Assembly: GCA_047610385.1 (NCBI GenBank)
Contig: JBLGAC010000004.1
Location: 74,285-138,284, forward strand
Direction: 5' to 3'
Origin: JBOCEF01 sp047610385
Lineage (GTDB): Bacteria; Pseudomonadota; Alphaproteobacteria; Rhodobacterales; Rhodobacteraceae
DNA length: 64,000 nucleotides
Made by a program: the position numbers and the translations under genes. How positions within the stretch are numbered: the stretch's first letter is position 1; each line of letters starts with the position of its first letter. Positions 7,027 through 15,994 of this stretch are shown piece by piece. Below the pieces are notes generated by a model. The model searched no databases. It worked only from the letters and a program-made list of their open reading frames with translations, and was not told the DNA's origin.

Positions 7027-8997
7027 ATGTTCACCAAGATCCTGATCGCCAACCGCGGCGAAATCGCCTGCCGTGTCGCCCGCACCGCCCGCGCCATGGG
7101 CGTGGCCACCGTCGCGGTTTATTCCGACGCCGACGCCAACGCCGCCCATGTGAGCGCCTGCGACGAGGCCGCGCGCATCGGCACGGCGCCGGTCGGGGAC
7201 AGCTATCTGCGCGGCGACCGGATCATCGCGGCCGCGCTGGCCACTGGCGCGCAGGCGATCCATCCGGGCTATGGGTTCCTGTCGGAGAACCCCGATTTCG
7301 TTGATGCGGTGGTGGCTGCGGGTCTGACCTTCATCGGCCCGTCGGCGTTGGCGATCCGCGCCATGGGCCTGAAAGATGCCGCGAAAAACCTGATGGAGGA
7401 GGCCGGCGTCCCCGTTGTCCCCGGCTATCATGGCGCCCGGCAGGAACCTGACTTTCTGGCTGGTGAGGCCGAGGCGATCGGCTATCCGGTCCTGATCAAG
7501 GCCCGCGCGGGCGGCGGCGGCAAAGGCATGCGCCGTGTGGACCGGGCAGAGGATTTTGCCGAACACCTCGCCTCTGCGCAGCGCGAAGGGCTGGCGTCTT
7601 TCGGCGATGCCGCGGTGCTGATTGAAAAATACGTCTCCACCCCCCGGCACATCGAAATTCAGGTGTTCGGCGACGGTCACGGCAATGCGGTGCATCTGTT
7701 TGAACGTGACTGTTCGTTGCAGCGCCGCCACCAAAAGGTGATTGAAGAAGCCCCCGCCCCCGGCATGACCGACGACATGCGTCAGGCCATGGGCGCCAGC
7801 GCCGTGCGCGCCGCCAAGGCGATCGGGTATTCAGGCGCTGGCACCGTCGAATTCATTGTCGATGCGACCGACGGGCTACGCCCCGACCGTTTCTGGTTCA
7901 TGGAAATGAACACCCGCCTTCAGGTGGAACATCCGGTGACGGAAATGATCACCGGCCATGATCTGGTTGAATGGCAGCTTCGCGTCGCCGCGGGCGCTGC
8001 CTTGCCGGTGACGCAATCGGACCTGTCGATCAACGGCCACGCGGTTGAGGCCAGGATCTACGCCGAGGACCCGGCCAAAGGCTTCTTGCCCCAGATCGGC
8101 CGCCTGCACCGTCTGCACCTGCCGACCGTCCATGCCCGCGTTGATTCGGGCGTGCGCGAAGGCGACAGCGTCACCCCCCATTACGACCCGATGATCGCCA
8201 AAATCATCGCCCACGGCGCCACGCGCAGCGAAGCGCTGACCCGGCTCGGCGACGCGCTGGCCTCGGCGCAGGTGGCGGGCTGCACCACCAATGCCGCATT
8301 CCTCGCGCGCCTGATCGCCCAGCCAGATTTCGTGGCGGGCAAGATGGACACCGGCTTGATTGACCGCGAACTGGCCGCGCTGACTGCCCCGCTGCCGCCT
8401 TTGCGCGCCGCCCCCGCGCTGGCGGCCATCGCGCTGCTGGGCCTTGATCGCGCAGGCGGCCCGGCCTTTGCCGCCACTGACGGGTTCCGCCTTTGGGGGC
8501 CTGAGGATCGCACCGTCACGCTGACCGCAGATGATGACGATGCGGCGCTTACGCTCTCGGTGCTCGGGGGTGGCGCGTTCGACGTGGGCGACGCTGAGGG
8601 ACGCTTTGCCCTGACGCTGTCTGGCGGCGCATATGCGATTGATGGCGGCCCGCGCCGGTCGGTCACGCTGGCGCGTTCTGGTGCGTCGATCACCGTGCTG
8701 ACCCATGGCCGCGCGGCGGTGTTCACGTTGCCCGATCCGCTTGATCAGGCGGGTGAGGGCGCGGCGGCTGGCGATGTGGTGATCGCGCCGATGCCGGGGT
8801 TGGTCAAACTGGTGTCGATCAAGGCTGGCGATACGGTCGAAGCTGGCACCCCGCTGATCGTCATGGAGGCGATGAAGATGGAGCACCGCCTGACCGCCCC
8901 CCGCGCGGGCGTGGTCCAAGAACTGCTATGTGCTGAGGGATCGCAGGTCGATGACGGTGCCATCCTGCTGCGCCTGATCCCCGAGGAAAACGCATGA
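7027..8997 (+). CDS. mccA: Methylcrotonyl-CoA carboxylase, biotin-containing (alpha) subunit
   Basis: 656 residues. Residues 1 to about 450 form the biotin carboxylase: FTKILIANRGEIACRV at the start, ATP-grasp loop KARAGGGGKGM, FLERDCS-type block LFERDCSLQRRHQKV, and EMNTRLQVEHPVTE. The C-terminal biotinyl domain carries EAMKMEH with the biotin acceptor at Lys617. It carboxylates its own biotin with bicarbonate and ATP for transfer by MccB. The region between is a variable acyl-CoA carboxylase linker. Its stop overlaps the mvaB start (ATGA at 8994-8997). Propionyl- or acetyl-CoA carboxylases look alike, but the setting with ivd and mvaB decides for methylcrotonyl-CoA. Confidence 0.95.
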   Translation: MFTKILIANRGEIACRVARTARAMGVATVAVYSDADANAAHVSACDEAARIGTAPVGDSYLRGDRIIAAALATGAQAIHPGYGFLSENPDFVDAVVAAGLTFIGPSALAIRAMGLKDAAKNLMEEAGVPVVPGYHGARQEPDFLAGEAEAIGYPVLIKARAGGGGKGMRRVDRAEDFAEHLASAQREGLASFGDAAVLIEKYVSTPRHIEIQVFGDGHGNAVHLFERDCSLQRRHQKVIEEAPAPGMTDDMRQAMGASAVRAAKAIGYSGAGTVEFIVDATDGLRPDRFWFMEMNTRLQVEHPVTEMITGHDLVEWQLRVAAGAALPVTQSDLSINGHAVEARIYAEDPAKGFLPQIGRLHRLHLPTVHARVDSGVREGDSVTPHYDPMIAKIIAHGATRSEALTRLGDALASAQVAGCTTNAAFLARLIAQPDFVAGKMDTGLIDRELAALTAPLPPLRAAPALAAIALLGLDRAGGPAFAATDGFRLWGPEDRTVTLTADDDDAALTLSVLGGGAFDVGDAEGRFALTLSGGAYAIDGGPRRSVTLARSGASITVLTHGRAAVFTLPDPLDQAGEGAAAGDVVIAPMPGLVKLVSIKAGDTVEAGTPLIVMEAMKMEHRLTAPRAGVVQELLCAEGSQVDDGAILLRLIPEENA

Positions 8998-9851
8998 CCC
9001 CCAACGTCACGATCTTTGAGGTTGGCCCCCGCGACGGCCTGCAAAACGAAAAGCGCATGATCCCCACGGCGGATAAAATCGCCTTGATCAACATGCTGTC
9101 AGGCACCGGGCTGACCCGCATTGAGGCGACCAGCTTCGTGTCCCCCCGCTGGGTTCCGCAGATGGGCGACGCGGCCGCGGTGATGGCCGGGATCACCCGC
9201 GCGCCCGGCGTCGGATACGCCGTGCTGACGCCCAACATGAAGGGCTATGACGGCGCGCGGGCGGCGAAAGCTGATGAAATTGCGGTGTTCGCCAGTGCCT
9301 CCGAAGGGTTCAGCCGCAAGAACATCAACGCCAGCGTCGCGGAAAGCCTTGAGCGGTTCGCCCCCGTCCTGATCGCCGCCAAGGCCGATGGAATGCCGGT
9401 GCGCGGCTATATTTCCTGCGTCACCGATTGCCCCTTTGATGGCAAGGTCGCGCCGCAGGCCGTGGCCGCGCTGGCGGGCGCGTTGATGGCGATGGGCTGC
9501 TTTGAAATCAGCCTCGGCGACACGATCGGGGCCGCGACGCCGGACACCACCGACGCCATGCTGGCCGCAGTGCTGGGCGAGGTTCCGGCAGACAAGCTTG
9601 CGGGCCATTTCCACGACACTGAGGGCCGCGCGCTGGACAACATCCTGACATCCTTGGATCGTGGGGTGCGGATCTTTGATGCCTCGGTCGGGGGCCTTGG
9701 GGGCTGTCCGTATGCGCCCGGCGCTGCGGGCAATGTCGCCACCGAAGCCGTGCTGGCGCTGATGGCGACCCATGGTTATGCGACCGGCGTGGATGAGGCG
9801 AAATTGCTGGAAGCCGCTGCCTTCGCCAAAACCCTGAGGGAGACCGCGTGA
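8994..9851 (+). CDS. mvaB: Hydroxymethylglutaryl-CoA lyase
   Basis: 285 residues, a TIM barrel of the DRE-type metallolyase family. It cleaves HMG-CoA into acetyl-CoA and acetoacetate, the last step of leucine breakdown. Visible family marks are VGPRDGLQNE at the N-terminus (metal-binding Asp), the HFHDTEGRAL metal-binding block, and the active-site loop GGLGGCPYAPGAAGN with its catalytic cysteine. Translation is coupled on both sides: ATGA overlap with mccA and TGATG overlap with the hydratase. Confidence 0.95.
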   Translation: MTPNVTIFEVGPRDGLQNEKRMIPTADKIALINMLSGTGLTRIEATSFVSPRWVPQMGDAAAVMAGITRAPGVGYAVLTPNMKGYDGARAAKADEIAVFASASEGFSRKNINASVAESLERFAPVLIAAKADGMPVRGYISCVTDCPFDGKVAPQAVAALAGALMAMGCFEISLGDTIGAATPDTTDAMLAAVLGEVPADKLAGHFHDTEGRALDNILTSLDRGVRIFDASVGGLGGCPYAPGAAGNVATEAVLALMATHGYATGVDEAKLLEAAAFAKTLRETA

Positions 9852-10639
9852 TGCCCGATTACAGCACCATTACCGTCGCCACCGACGACCGCGGCGTCGC
9901 CACGCTGACGCTGGCACGGGCTGAGCGTCACAACGCCATGAACGCCGCGATGATCGCGGATCTGTCCGCCGCCGCTGCCGCGCTGGGCGCGGACCCGGCG
10001 GTGCGCGTTGTGGTGCTGACCGGGCAGGGTGCCAGCTTTTGCGCCGGGGGCGATCTGGGCTGGATGCGTGACCAGATGACCGCCGACCGCACCACCCGCA
10101 TGGCTGAGGCGCGGCTGCTGGCGGGGATGCTTGGCGCCCTCAACACCCTGCCCAAACCATTGATCGGGCGGGTGAACGGGCAGGCCTATGGCGGCGGGAT
10201 CGGCATGATGTCGGTCTGTGATGTGGCCATCGGCGCGACCGGCGCAACATTCGGGCTGACTGAGGTGAAGCTGGGCCTGATCCCGGCCACCATTTCGCCC
10301 TATGTGCTGGCGCGGATGGGCGAAGGCATGGCCCGCCGGGTGTTCATGTCTGCCCGCCTGTTCGACGCGGCTGAGGCCGTGACCCTCGGCTTGCTCGCCC
10401 GCGCTGTGGCGCCCGAAGCGCTGGACGGTGCCATTGAGGCAGAGATCCGCCCCTATCTGAAGGCGGCGCCAGCGGCGGTGGCGGCGGCAAAGGCCCTTGC
10501 GCGCAGCCTTGGCCCGCGCATTGACGACGCGGTGATTGAGGACACAATCCGCCGTCTTGCGGACACTTGGGAAACCGCCAGCGCCACTGAGGGCATCGCC
10601 GCGTTCTTTGAAAAACGCGCCCCGGTATGGCCGACCTGA
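9851..10639 (+). CDS. liuC: Enoyl-CoA hydratase family protein, probable methylglutaconyl-CoA hydratase
   Basis: 262 residues, crotonase fold. It shows the oxyanion-hole blocks GASFCAGGDLGWM and GQAYGGGIGMMSVCDVAIG, followed by FGLTEVKLGLIPATISPYV containing the usual catalytic Glu. By position it hydrates 3-methylglutaconyl-CoA to HMG-CoA, the step between carboxylase and lyase; no other hydratase lies in the operon. The ATG at 9851 shares a base with the mvaB stop; a GTG one codon earlier is less likely. The C-terminus EGIAAFFEKRAPVW is typical of the family. Confidence 0.9.
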   Translation: MPDYSTITVATDDRGVATLTLARAERHNAMNAAMIADLSAAAAALGADPAVRVVVLTGQGASFCAGGDLGWMRDQMTADRTTRMAEARLLAGMLGALNTLPKPLIGRVNGQAYGGGIGMMSVCDVAIGATGATFGLTEVKLGLIPATISPYVLARMGEGMARRVFMSARLFDAAEAVTLGLLARAVAPEALDGAIEAEIRPYLKAAPAAVAAAKALARSLGPRIDDAVIEDTIRRLADTWETASATEGIAAFFEKRAPVWPT

Positions 10640-11787
10640 CCGCCCGCCCCCCCACCGCGTCCGCCACCCTCGCCCCCGCCCCGGCGCTGCGTGAGGAGGT
10701 TCTGCGCTGCCTGCGCGCTTTTGCATGGGATGCGTTCGGCCCCTTGCCGGGCGCCGCGGCACCGGAACTGTTGGAGGGCAAGCTGCCGGTCCCGCTCACG
10801 GACCTGCTGCGCTTTGCCGAATACGAAGGGGTGACCGAGGCGGTCGCCGCGGGCCTGTTGCTGCGGCTTGGTGATCAGGCCGGGGCGGCGGCGATGTTGT
10901 TGGAGGGACCGCGCAGACTGGCGCGCGCCAAGGCCCGTGCCTATCGCGCCGAATTGGTCGATCTGGGCCGCATCCTGACCGGCGTGGGCCAGCAGGCGAT
11001 CGCCCTCAAAGGCGCCGCGGTGCTGGCCGAGGCTGAGACGCCCCCGGCCTGGCGCGACATGATCGATCTTGATCTGTTGATCGCGCCTGAGGCGCTGGAC
11101 CCCGCGCTGATTGCCCTGAAGGCCGAAGGCTGGACTGGCGATTTTGCGGCGTTCTCCCCACGCACGGATTACCATTTTCCGGCCTTGTTCCCCCCCGGCG
11201 ACGCGCCCGCAACGGTGGAACTGCACCTGCGCCTTGGTTGGGCCAAGAGCGGCCCGCTGACGCCCGCGCAGCTTTTCCCCCGCGCAAGCCCGAGCGCGAT
11301 CGCGGGCGTGCGGGTGCTGTCGGTCACCCACCGGTTGGCGCATCTGGTGCAGCACGCGCAACGCGGTGATCGGCGGTTCGCGCGGGGCACAGCCCGGCTG
11401 CGCGATGCGTTGGACTGGCGGATGCTGACGGCGCGTCCAGACGCGCCTGACATTGCGGAGCTTGTTGCGCTGCTGGCGCAAGGCGGCAGCAGCGCGCGGC
11501 AAGGGGCCGAAGCCTTCGCAGCGCTTCAGGCGATGATCTGGGCCGCGCCCTGCGCCGATGCCGGTTGGGCGCGCCAACATGGCGCTTGGGCCGACATCGC
11601 GCTGTCACGCATCGCCGACCCGGAGGCCGCGAAGGCCGCGAAGGCCGCGGACCGTCTGCGCGGCTGGTGCGAAGCGCTGAGCGATCCGGCGATGCTGCGG
11701 CACATGATGGCGGGATCGCTGAACCCGGCGCGGCGCGCACGGTTCCTGTCGCGGCTTGGCATCGGGCGGGCACCTCGGGGGGATTGA
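10627..11787 (+). CDS. NTP_transf_5-type nucleotidyltransferase family protein
   Basis: 386 residues. The middle part has the pattern of the uncharacterised NTP_transf_5 family: IALKGAAVLAE followed by WRDMIDLDLLI, whose Asp-x-Asp would bind metal, then a later VELHLRL block. The N-terminus is helical and Ala/Leu-rich. The family is often found near polysaccharide or peptide-maturation genes; its reaction is unknown. It starts inside the last codons of the hydratase gene (13-nt overlap), so it is translated with the liu operon although no link to leucine is known. A small AAKAAKAAD run near the C-terminus comes from a 9-bp tandem repeat (about 11629-11650). Confidence 0.7.
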   Translation: MADLTARPPTASATLAPAPALREEVLRCLRAFAWDAFGPLPGAAAPELLEGKLPVPLTDLLRFAEYEGVTEAVAAGLLLRLGDQAGAAAMLLEGPRRLARAKARAYRAELVDLGRILTGVGQQAIALKGAAVLAEAETPPAWRDMIDLDLLIAPEALDPALIALKAEGWTGDFAAFSPRTDYHFPALFPPGDAPATVELHLRLGWAKSGPLTPAQLFPRASPSAIAGVRVLSVTHRLAHLVQHAQRGDRRFARGTARLRDALDWRMLTARPDAPDIAELVALLAQGGSSARQGAEAFAALQAMIWAAPCADAGWARQHGAWADIALSRIADPEAAKAAKAADRLRGWCEALSDPAMLRHMMAGSLNPARRARFLSRLGIGRAPRGD

Positions 11788-11944
11788 CCCCCCTTCGGCA
11801 CCGCGCCGCGTCTGTTGTTGCACTGGATGGACCGTGGCGCCCGCGGCGCTGCGGCGGCCGTCACCGCAAGCGCTGAGGTTGGGCTCCGCCGCGCAGGCGT
11901 GACGGTGCCGCTCTCGGCCGGATCCGAAGCGCGGCGCCCGGGTT

Positions 11945-12397
11945 TCAGTTCGCGGTGCCGTCGGGTTTGAACACGCCTTGTTCCTTCAGCGCGTCTGCGA
12001 TCTCTTTGGGCATGTATTTCTCATCGTGCTTGGCGAGCACTTCGCTGGCGACGAACACGCCTTCGCGGTTCAGCGCGCCCTCAGCGATGATGCCTTGGCC
12101 TTCGCGGAACAGGTCTGGCAGCACGCCTGCGAACGCAATCTGCTGGGTGGCGCCGCCATCGGTGACATCAAAGCGCACGACCTCTCCGTCTCCGCGGACC
12201 ACTGAGCCTTCGACCACCAGGCCGCCAACGCGCAGGCGCTCGCCGGGGGCGGGGGATTTCGCGATGATCTCAGAGGGGGAAAAGAAGAACACGATCGAAT
12301 CGCGCATGCCGACCCCGACCAGCACTGTGGCCGAAAGCAGGAACGCCGCCCCGATCCCGATCAGCATGATCCGCCGTTTCTTACGCGTCATCGCCAT
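11945..12397 (-). CDS. ccmE: Cytochrome c maturation protein CcmE (heme chaperone)
   Basis: 150 residues, the usual length. An N-terminal membrane anchor (residues about 10-30, after MTRKKRR) is followed by a periplasmic OB-fold. The heme-binding stretch LAKHDEKYMPKE is present with His124, which forms the covalent heme bond, and Tyr128. CcmE takes heme from the CcmABCD complex and delivers it to the CcmFH ligase for c-type cytochromes, of which this window encodes several (SoxA, SoxX, SoxD, the diheme cytochrome, cytochrome c2). It stands alone here, away from other ccm genes. Met1 or Met3 could start it. Confidence 0.95.
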   Translation of the reverse strand: MAMTRKKRRIMLIGIGAAFLLSATVLVGVGMRDSIVFFFSPSEIIAKSPAPGERLRVGGLVVEGSVVRGDGEVVRFDVTDGGATQQIAFAGVLPDLFREGQGIIAEGALNREGVFVASEVLAKHDEKYMPKEIADALKEQGVFKPDGTAN

Positions 12398-12494
12398 CTG
12401 TGATCCGCCTATTCGATCGCCGATTAACGATATATCTACAACGCTGCGGCGGGGTTTCCATTGCGGCGTGGGGGCGCGGGGGGCTCAGCTTTCC

Positions 12495-13514
12495 TCAGGC
12501 CACGCGCCCGGGTTTGACGGGGCGTGCCCCTGATCCGGGGACCAGACGCTCCAACGCTGCGTTGATCTCAGCCCCGAGGATAATTGCCGCCCCGGTAAGA
12601 TAGAAAAACAGCAGCGTGATGATCACCCCGGCGATGCCGCCATAGGTGACCGAATAGCTCGGCGCATAACTCAGGTAGATCGAGAACGCCGTCGCCCCGA
12701 GCATCCAGATCACCAGCGTCGACACGATCCCGGGCAACAGCCGCGCGCGCCGCTGGCTGCGCGACGGCAAAAAGCGGTGCATGGCATACAAAAACGCGAC
12801 GAAGGCCCCCATACCCACCGCATAGCGCAGGATCGCGGTGCCCAGCGGGGCAGAGATGCCGGTCAGCGCCTCAATCGTGGTCAGCAGAAGCGGCGCGAAC
12901 ACGATTGCCACCCCCAGCGTCGCGAAGGTGATCGAGCCGAGCATGACAAAGCCCAGCCCCACAAGGCGGCGCACGACAAATCCCCGGATGGTCGGGCTTT
13001 CATAGGCGCGGTCGAAGGCGGCGCGGAACGCCTCCACCCCGTTTGACGCCGCCCAGATCGCGCCTGCGGCCGACACGGTCAGCAGGCCGCCGCGGTCCTT
13101 GCCCAGCACATCGGTCAGCACTGGGGCCAGGGCCTCGGCCATCGACTGGGGTGCCTGGCGGAACAGCCAGTCGATGCCGGCGGTCAGATCCTCTGGCCCG
13201 ATGGCGGCTGAGGCAAAGGCCGCGGTGAAAATCATGAACGGGAACAGCGCCAGCAGCACCGAATAGGCGATGTAGCCCGACAGGATCCAGCCATCATCAG
13301 CCGCGAAATGCGCATAGGCCCGCCGCGCCACGCGCGCGCTGTCCAGCACTGCCATCAGGATCGCCCGCAGCCAGCGCGGCGTCACAAAGCGCCCGGCGCG
13401 GGCGGCGGTGCGCGCGGTCTTGCGCGCACGGTTCGGCCCCAAGGTTGGCCCCGGGTTGGCGTCAGGGTTGGCCTCTGTGGTGGCCTCTGTGGCGCTGGGC
13501 GGCTGGCCGGTCAT
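12495..13514 (-). CDS. YihY/virulence factor BrkB family membrane protein
   Basis: 339 residues. After a long Pro/Ala/Asn-rich hydrophilic N-terminus (about 1-45) there are about six hydrophobic segments, with the family blocks SGYIAYSVLLALFPFMIF near residue 80 and SYSVTYGGIAGVIITLLFFYL near the C-terminus followed by GAEINAALE. The family was once called ribonuclease BN by mistake; its true role in the inner membrane is not established. It is separated from ccmE by 97 nt and from argC by 23 nt on the same strand, so it may share the argC transcript. Confidence 0.85.
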   Translation of the reverse strand: MTGQPPSATEATTEANPDANPGPTLGPNRARKTARTAARAGRFVTPRWLRAILMAVLDSARVARRAYAHFAADDGWILSGYIAYSVLLALFPFMIFTAAFASAAIGPEDLTAGIDWLFRQAPQSMAEALAPVLTDVLGKDRGGLLTVSAAGAIWAASNGVEAFRAAFDRAYESPTIRGFVVRRLVGLGFVMLGSITFATLGVAIVFAPLLLTTIEALTGISAPLGTAILRYAVGMGAFVAFLYAMHRFLPSRSQRRARLLPGIVSTLVIWMLGATAFSIYLSYAPSYSVTYGGIAGVIITLLFFYLTGAAIILGAEINAALERLVPGSGARPVKPGRVA

Positions 13515-13537
13515 GGGCGATCCTTCTTTGCGCGGCG

Positions 13538-14569
13538 TCAGGGAAAGATGGGCGCCGCGGTCAGGCCATCTGTCTCAGGCAGGCCCAGCATGATGTTCGC
13601 CACCTGCACCGCTTGGCCTGATGCGCCCTTCACCAGATTGTCGATCACCGACACGATGATCGTGCGCCCCGGACGCCGGTCAGCAATCACGCCGATGCGG
13701 CACAGGTTGGACCCTTTGACATGCCAGGTGCCTGGTGCCTCTCCGATCGGCATGATTTCGACGAACGGTTCCTGCGCATAGCGGGCCGCCAGCGTTTCAT
13801 GCACCAGACCTGCGTCGCCTTTGACGTAGATGGTGCCGAGGATGCCGCGGTTCATGGGCACCAGATGCGGCGTGAATGCAGCCATGACCGGCTTTCCAGC
13901 GGCTTTCGACAGCTCTTGATCAAATTCCGAGGTGTGCCGGTGCCCGCCAATGCCATACGCTTTGGCACCTTCGGTGATCTCTGAGAACAGCTTCCATTCA
14001 GCGGCGGAGCGTCCTGCGCCGGTGATCCCGGTCTTGCTGTCGATCACGATGTCGTCAGGATCGATCACGCCTGCCTCAAGCAATGGCACCAGCGGCAGCA
14101 GGCCGTTGACCACAAAGCAGCCGGTGCCTGCTGCCAGACGGCAGGTCTTCAGGTCTTCGCGGTAAAATTCGGGCAGGCCGTACACCGCCACCTTTTGCAG
14201 CTCAGGCGCAAGATGCACGTGGCCGTACCATTTTTCGTACATGGCCGGATCGCGCAGGCGGAAATCAGCGGACAGATCCACGATCTTGATGTGCGCAGGC
14301 ACGGCGGCCAGCGCCGCCTGCGTCGTGGCGTGCGGCAGGGCGCAGAACACCAGATCCAGCGAAGACCAGTCCAGATCCTCAATCCGGCACAGGACTGGCA
14401 GGTCCAGATGCGAGAATTGCGGATAGACAGCACCCATGGTTTTGCCAGCGCTGCGGTCGGCGGTCAGCGCCGTGATGCGCATGGACGGATGTCCAAGAAG
14501 GATCCGCAACAGTTCAGCGCCGGTATAGCCGCTTGCGCCCAGGATCGCGACGCGGGTGATGGTCGTCAT
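13538..14569 (-). CDS. argC: N-acetyl-gamma-glutamyl-phosphate reductase
   Basis: 343 residues. It reduces N-acetylglutamyl phosphate to the semialdehyde with NADPH in arginine synthesis. The N-terminal Rossmann motif is GASGYTGAELLR; the middle has LPHATTQAAL and LSADFRLRD; the catalytic cysteine lies in AGTGCF rather than the enteric NPGCYPT form, a variant I associate with Rhodobacterales enzymes. GITGAGRSA and HLVPMNRGI follow, both typical. argG, another arginine gene, lies about 6.5 kb away, but the two do not form an operon. Confidence 0.95.
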   Translation of the reverse strand: MTTITRVAILGASGYTGAELLRILLGHPSMRITALTADRSAGKTMGAVYPQFSHLDLPVLCRIEDLDWSSLDLVFCALPHATTQAALAAVPAHIKIVDLSADFRLRDPAMYEKWYGHVHLAPELQKVAVYGLPEFYREDLKTCRLAAGTGCFVVNGLLPLVPLLEAGVIDPDDIVIDSKTGITGAGRSAAEWKLFSEITEGAKAYGIGGHRHTSEFDQELSKAAGKPVMAAFTPHLVPMNRGILGTIYVKGDAGLVHETLAARYAQEPFVEIMPIGEAPGTWHVKGSNLCRIGVIADRRPGRTIIVSVIDNLVKGASGQAVQVANIMLGLPETDGLTAAPIFP

Positions 14570-14701
14570 GGGATGGTTCCTCGCTTGTCTTCTCAGGCCG
14601 TGAGGGGCCGGAGCGTGTGACTGGCTTATCTCAATGGTGCGGCGCGGGGCAAGTCGGCAGGGCCTGCGGGGTGCCCCCCGGCCGCGCGTCTTGCGCCCCG
14701 C

Positions 14702-15598
14702 TCAGCCCGACAGCGGCCTGCCGGTCATCCGTCGTGGGGCCGGGCCGTCATAGTCAAAGCCATAGGACAGGTCGGGCAGGGGGCACGGCGATAGGCGATA
14801 AGTTTCCTCGCGCAGCCAATGCATCAGCGCGGCGGCGTCGGCGCCGCGGGCGGCCACGGCCTCGGGGGGGATCGGGGCGCCGATGATGGCGGTCACCTCC
14901 CCACCGACACGGCGGTGGAATTCGTGGATCAGCAGTGCAAGGCGCAGCGTGTAATGCAGATGGCTGGCCACCTGAAAGCGCCGCGAATTGGCACCGTCAA
15001 AATAAACCGGCACCACTGGCGCCCTGGATTTCAGCGCAATCCGCGCGGTGAACGTCTTCCACGGCGGGTCCATGGCGCGGCTGAACGGGCGCAGCGCCGT
15101 GCTGACCGTGCCGCCGGGAAAGATGCCCACCACGCCCCCCGCGGCCAGATGCGCCAGCGCGGCCTTGCGGGTGGCCACGTTCAGCGCACGGGCCGCGCGC
15201 CCACCGTCAAAGCTGATCGGCAATACGGCGCGGGTCACTTCGGCGCTGCGGTTGAACACCTGGTTGGCGACGATGCGGAAATCTGGGCGGCGCGCGGACA
15301 GCATGCGCCCCATCATCAGTCCGTCCAGAATTCCGAACGGATGGTTTGCGATCACCAGCGCCGGGCCTGTGGCGGGAATGTTGGCCAGCCCTGCGCCCGG
15401 CAATGACAGCCCGATGTCGTAGCGCCGGGCGATCACATCCCAGAAATCGGCACCCGCGGCGACCTCGGCCTCATAGCCCTCAGCCAAGGTCACGAGGCGC
15501 TGGCGCCCCGACAAGGTTTCAAGCCCATGGATGAGCGCACGCCCCACGCGGCTGCGCGCGCCGGGGGCGTAGGTGATTTCTGTGGCGGCGCCGGTCAT
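14702..15598 (-). CDS. Lysophospholipid acyltransferase family protein (PlsC-like)
   Basis: 298 residues from ATG 15598, which has GGAG about 10 nt upstream; the open frame runs further back without support. The acyltransferase motifs are present: NHPFGILDGL (the NHx4D catalytic pair), a substrate block around FNRSAEV, and GIFPGGTVST (FPxG-type). It would transfer an acyl chain to a lysophospholipid or a similar alcohol/amine at the inner membrane. The sequence is closer to hemolysin-like acyltransferases than to classical PlsC, so the acceptor is unsure. Confidence 0.8.
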   Translation of the reverse strand: MTGAATEITYAPGARSRVGRALIHGLETLSGRQRLVTLAEGYEAEVAAGADFWDVIARRYDIGLSLPGAGLANIPATGPALVIANHPFGILDGLMMGRMLSARRPDFRIVANQVFNRSAEVTRAVLPISFDGGRAARALNVATRKAALAHLAAGGVVGIFPGGTVSTALRPFSRAMDPPWKTFTARIALKSRAPVVPVYFDGANSRRFQVASHLHYTLRLALLIHEFHRRVGGEVTAIIGAPIPPEAVAARGADAAALMHWLREETYRLSPCPLPDLSYGFDYDGPAPRRMTGRPLSG

Positions 15599-15921
15599 GG
15601 CAGGCTCCGTTGGCGATGGAATAGCGAAATTCTTCCGCCGAGGTGGTGGCGCCCGCAAGCCCCCCGGTCAACGAAAAAAAGGCCCAAGGCGATGCCTGAC
15701 TCTATCCGAAACTTTGATCCAGATGCCGATCAGCGTCTGGACAGCCAACGGTGCACGCTTTTTTTGCGTTGCCCCAAGCGTCACCCTGAACATGGGCACC
15801 TTTCCCGGCGGGGATCACCGACCGCGCGGCAAAACCGTCGATGGCCCATGTCGATACTGCTCCGCAGATCAGCCGCAGGCATCCTGCCCCGGTGGGCGCG
15901 GCGCTTTGAAAGCATTGCATG
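15599..15921. other. Gene-free stretch between the acyltransferase gene and the rpsI terminator
   Basis: About 320 bp without a supportable ORF. It holds the acyltransferase upstream region, two short A or T runs (near 15675 and 15760) and a weak dyad CCAGA-N12-TCTGG near 15718-15740. No recognisable operator or RNA was seen. Confidence 0.5.
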
Positions 15922-15951
15922 AAAAAAAGGCGCAGTGACCACTGCGCCTTT
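15922..15951 (-). terminator. Rho-independent terminator of rplM-rpsI
   Basis: A perfect 12-bp dyad: AAAGGCGCAGTG (15926-15937) and CACTGCGCCTTT (15940-15951) with a 2-nt centre. Read on the minus strand the hairpin is followed by a run of T (complement of A 15922-15928), as expected just downstream of the rpsI stop. Confidence 0.9.
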
Positions 15952-15994
15952 CTGATTGTCTGGTCCACCGGGGATCCCGGCAGAAGGGCTGTCT

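Noticed and set aside
6382..7734. Long minus-strand open frame (450 residues) opposite the nitronate monooxygenase and mccA
   Set aside because: It is antisense to two well-supported genes, has no ribosome binding site and no recognisable domain.
10453..11580. Minus-strand open frame of 375 residues opposite the NTP_transf_5 gene
   Set aside because: The plus strand shows the family motif and operon overlap; the minus frame is Arg/Gln/Gly-rich without any motif.
13538..14569. ArgC with AGTGCF instead of NPGCYPT as a sign of altered activity
   Set aside because: The cysteine is kept, and the variant motif is, as far as I recall, normal in Rhodobacterales ArgC.
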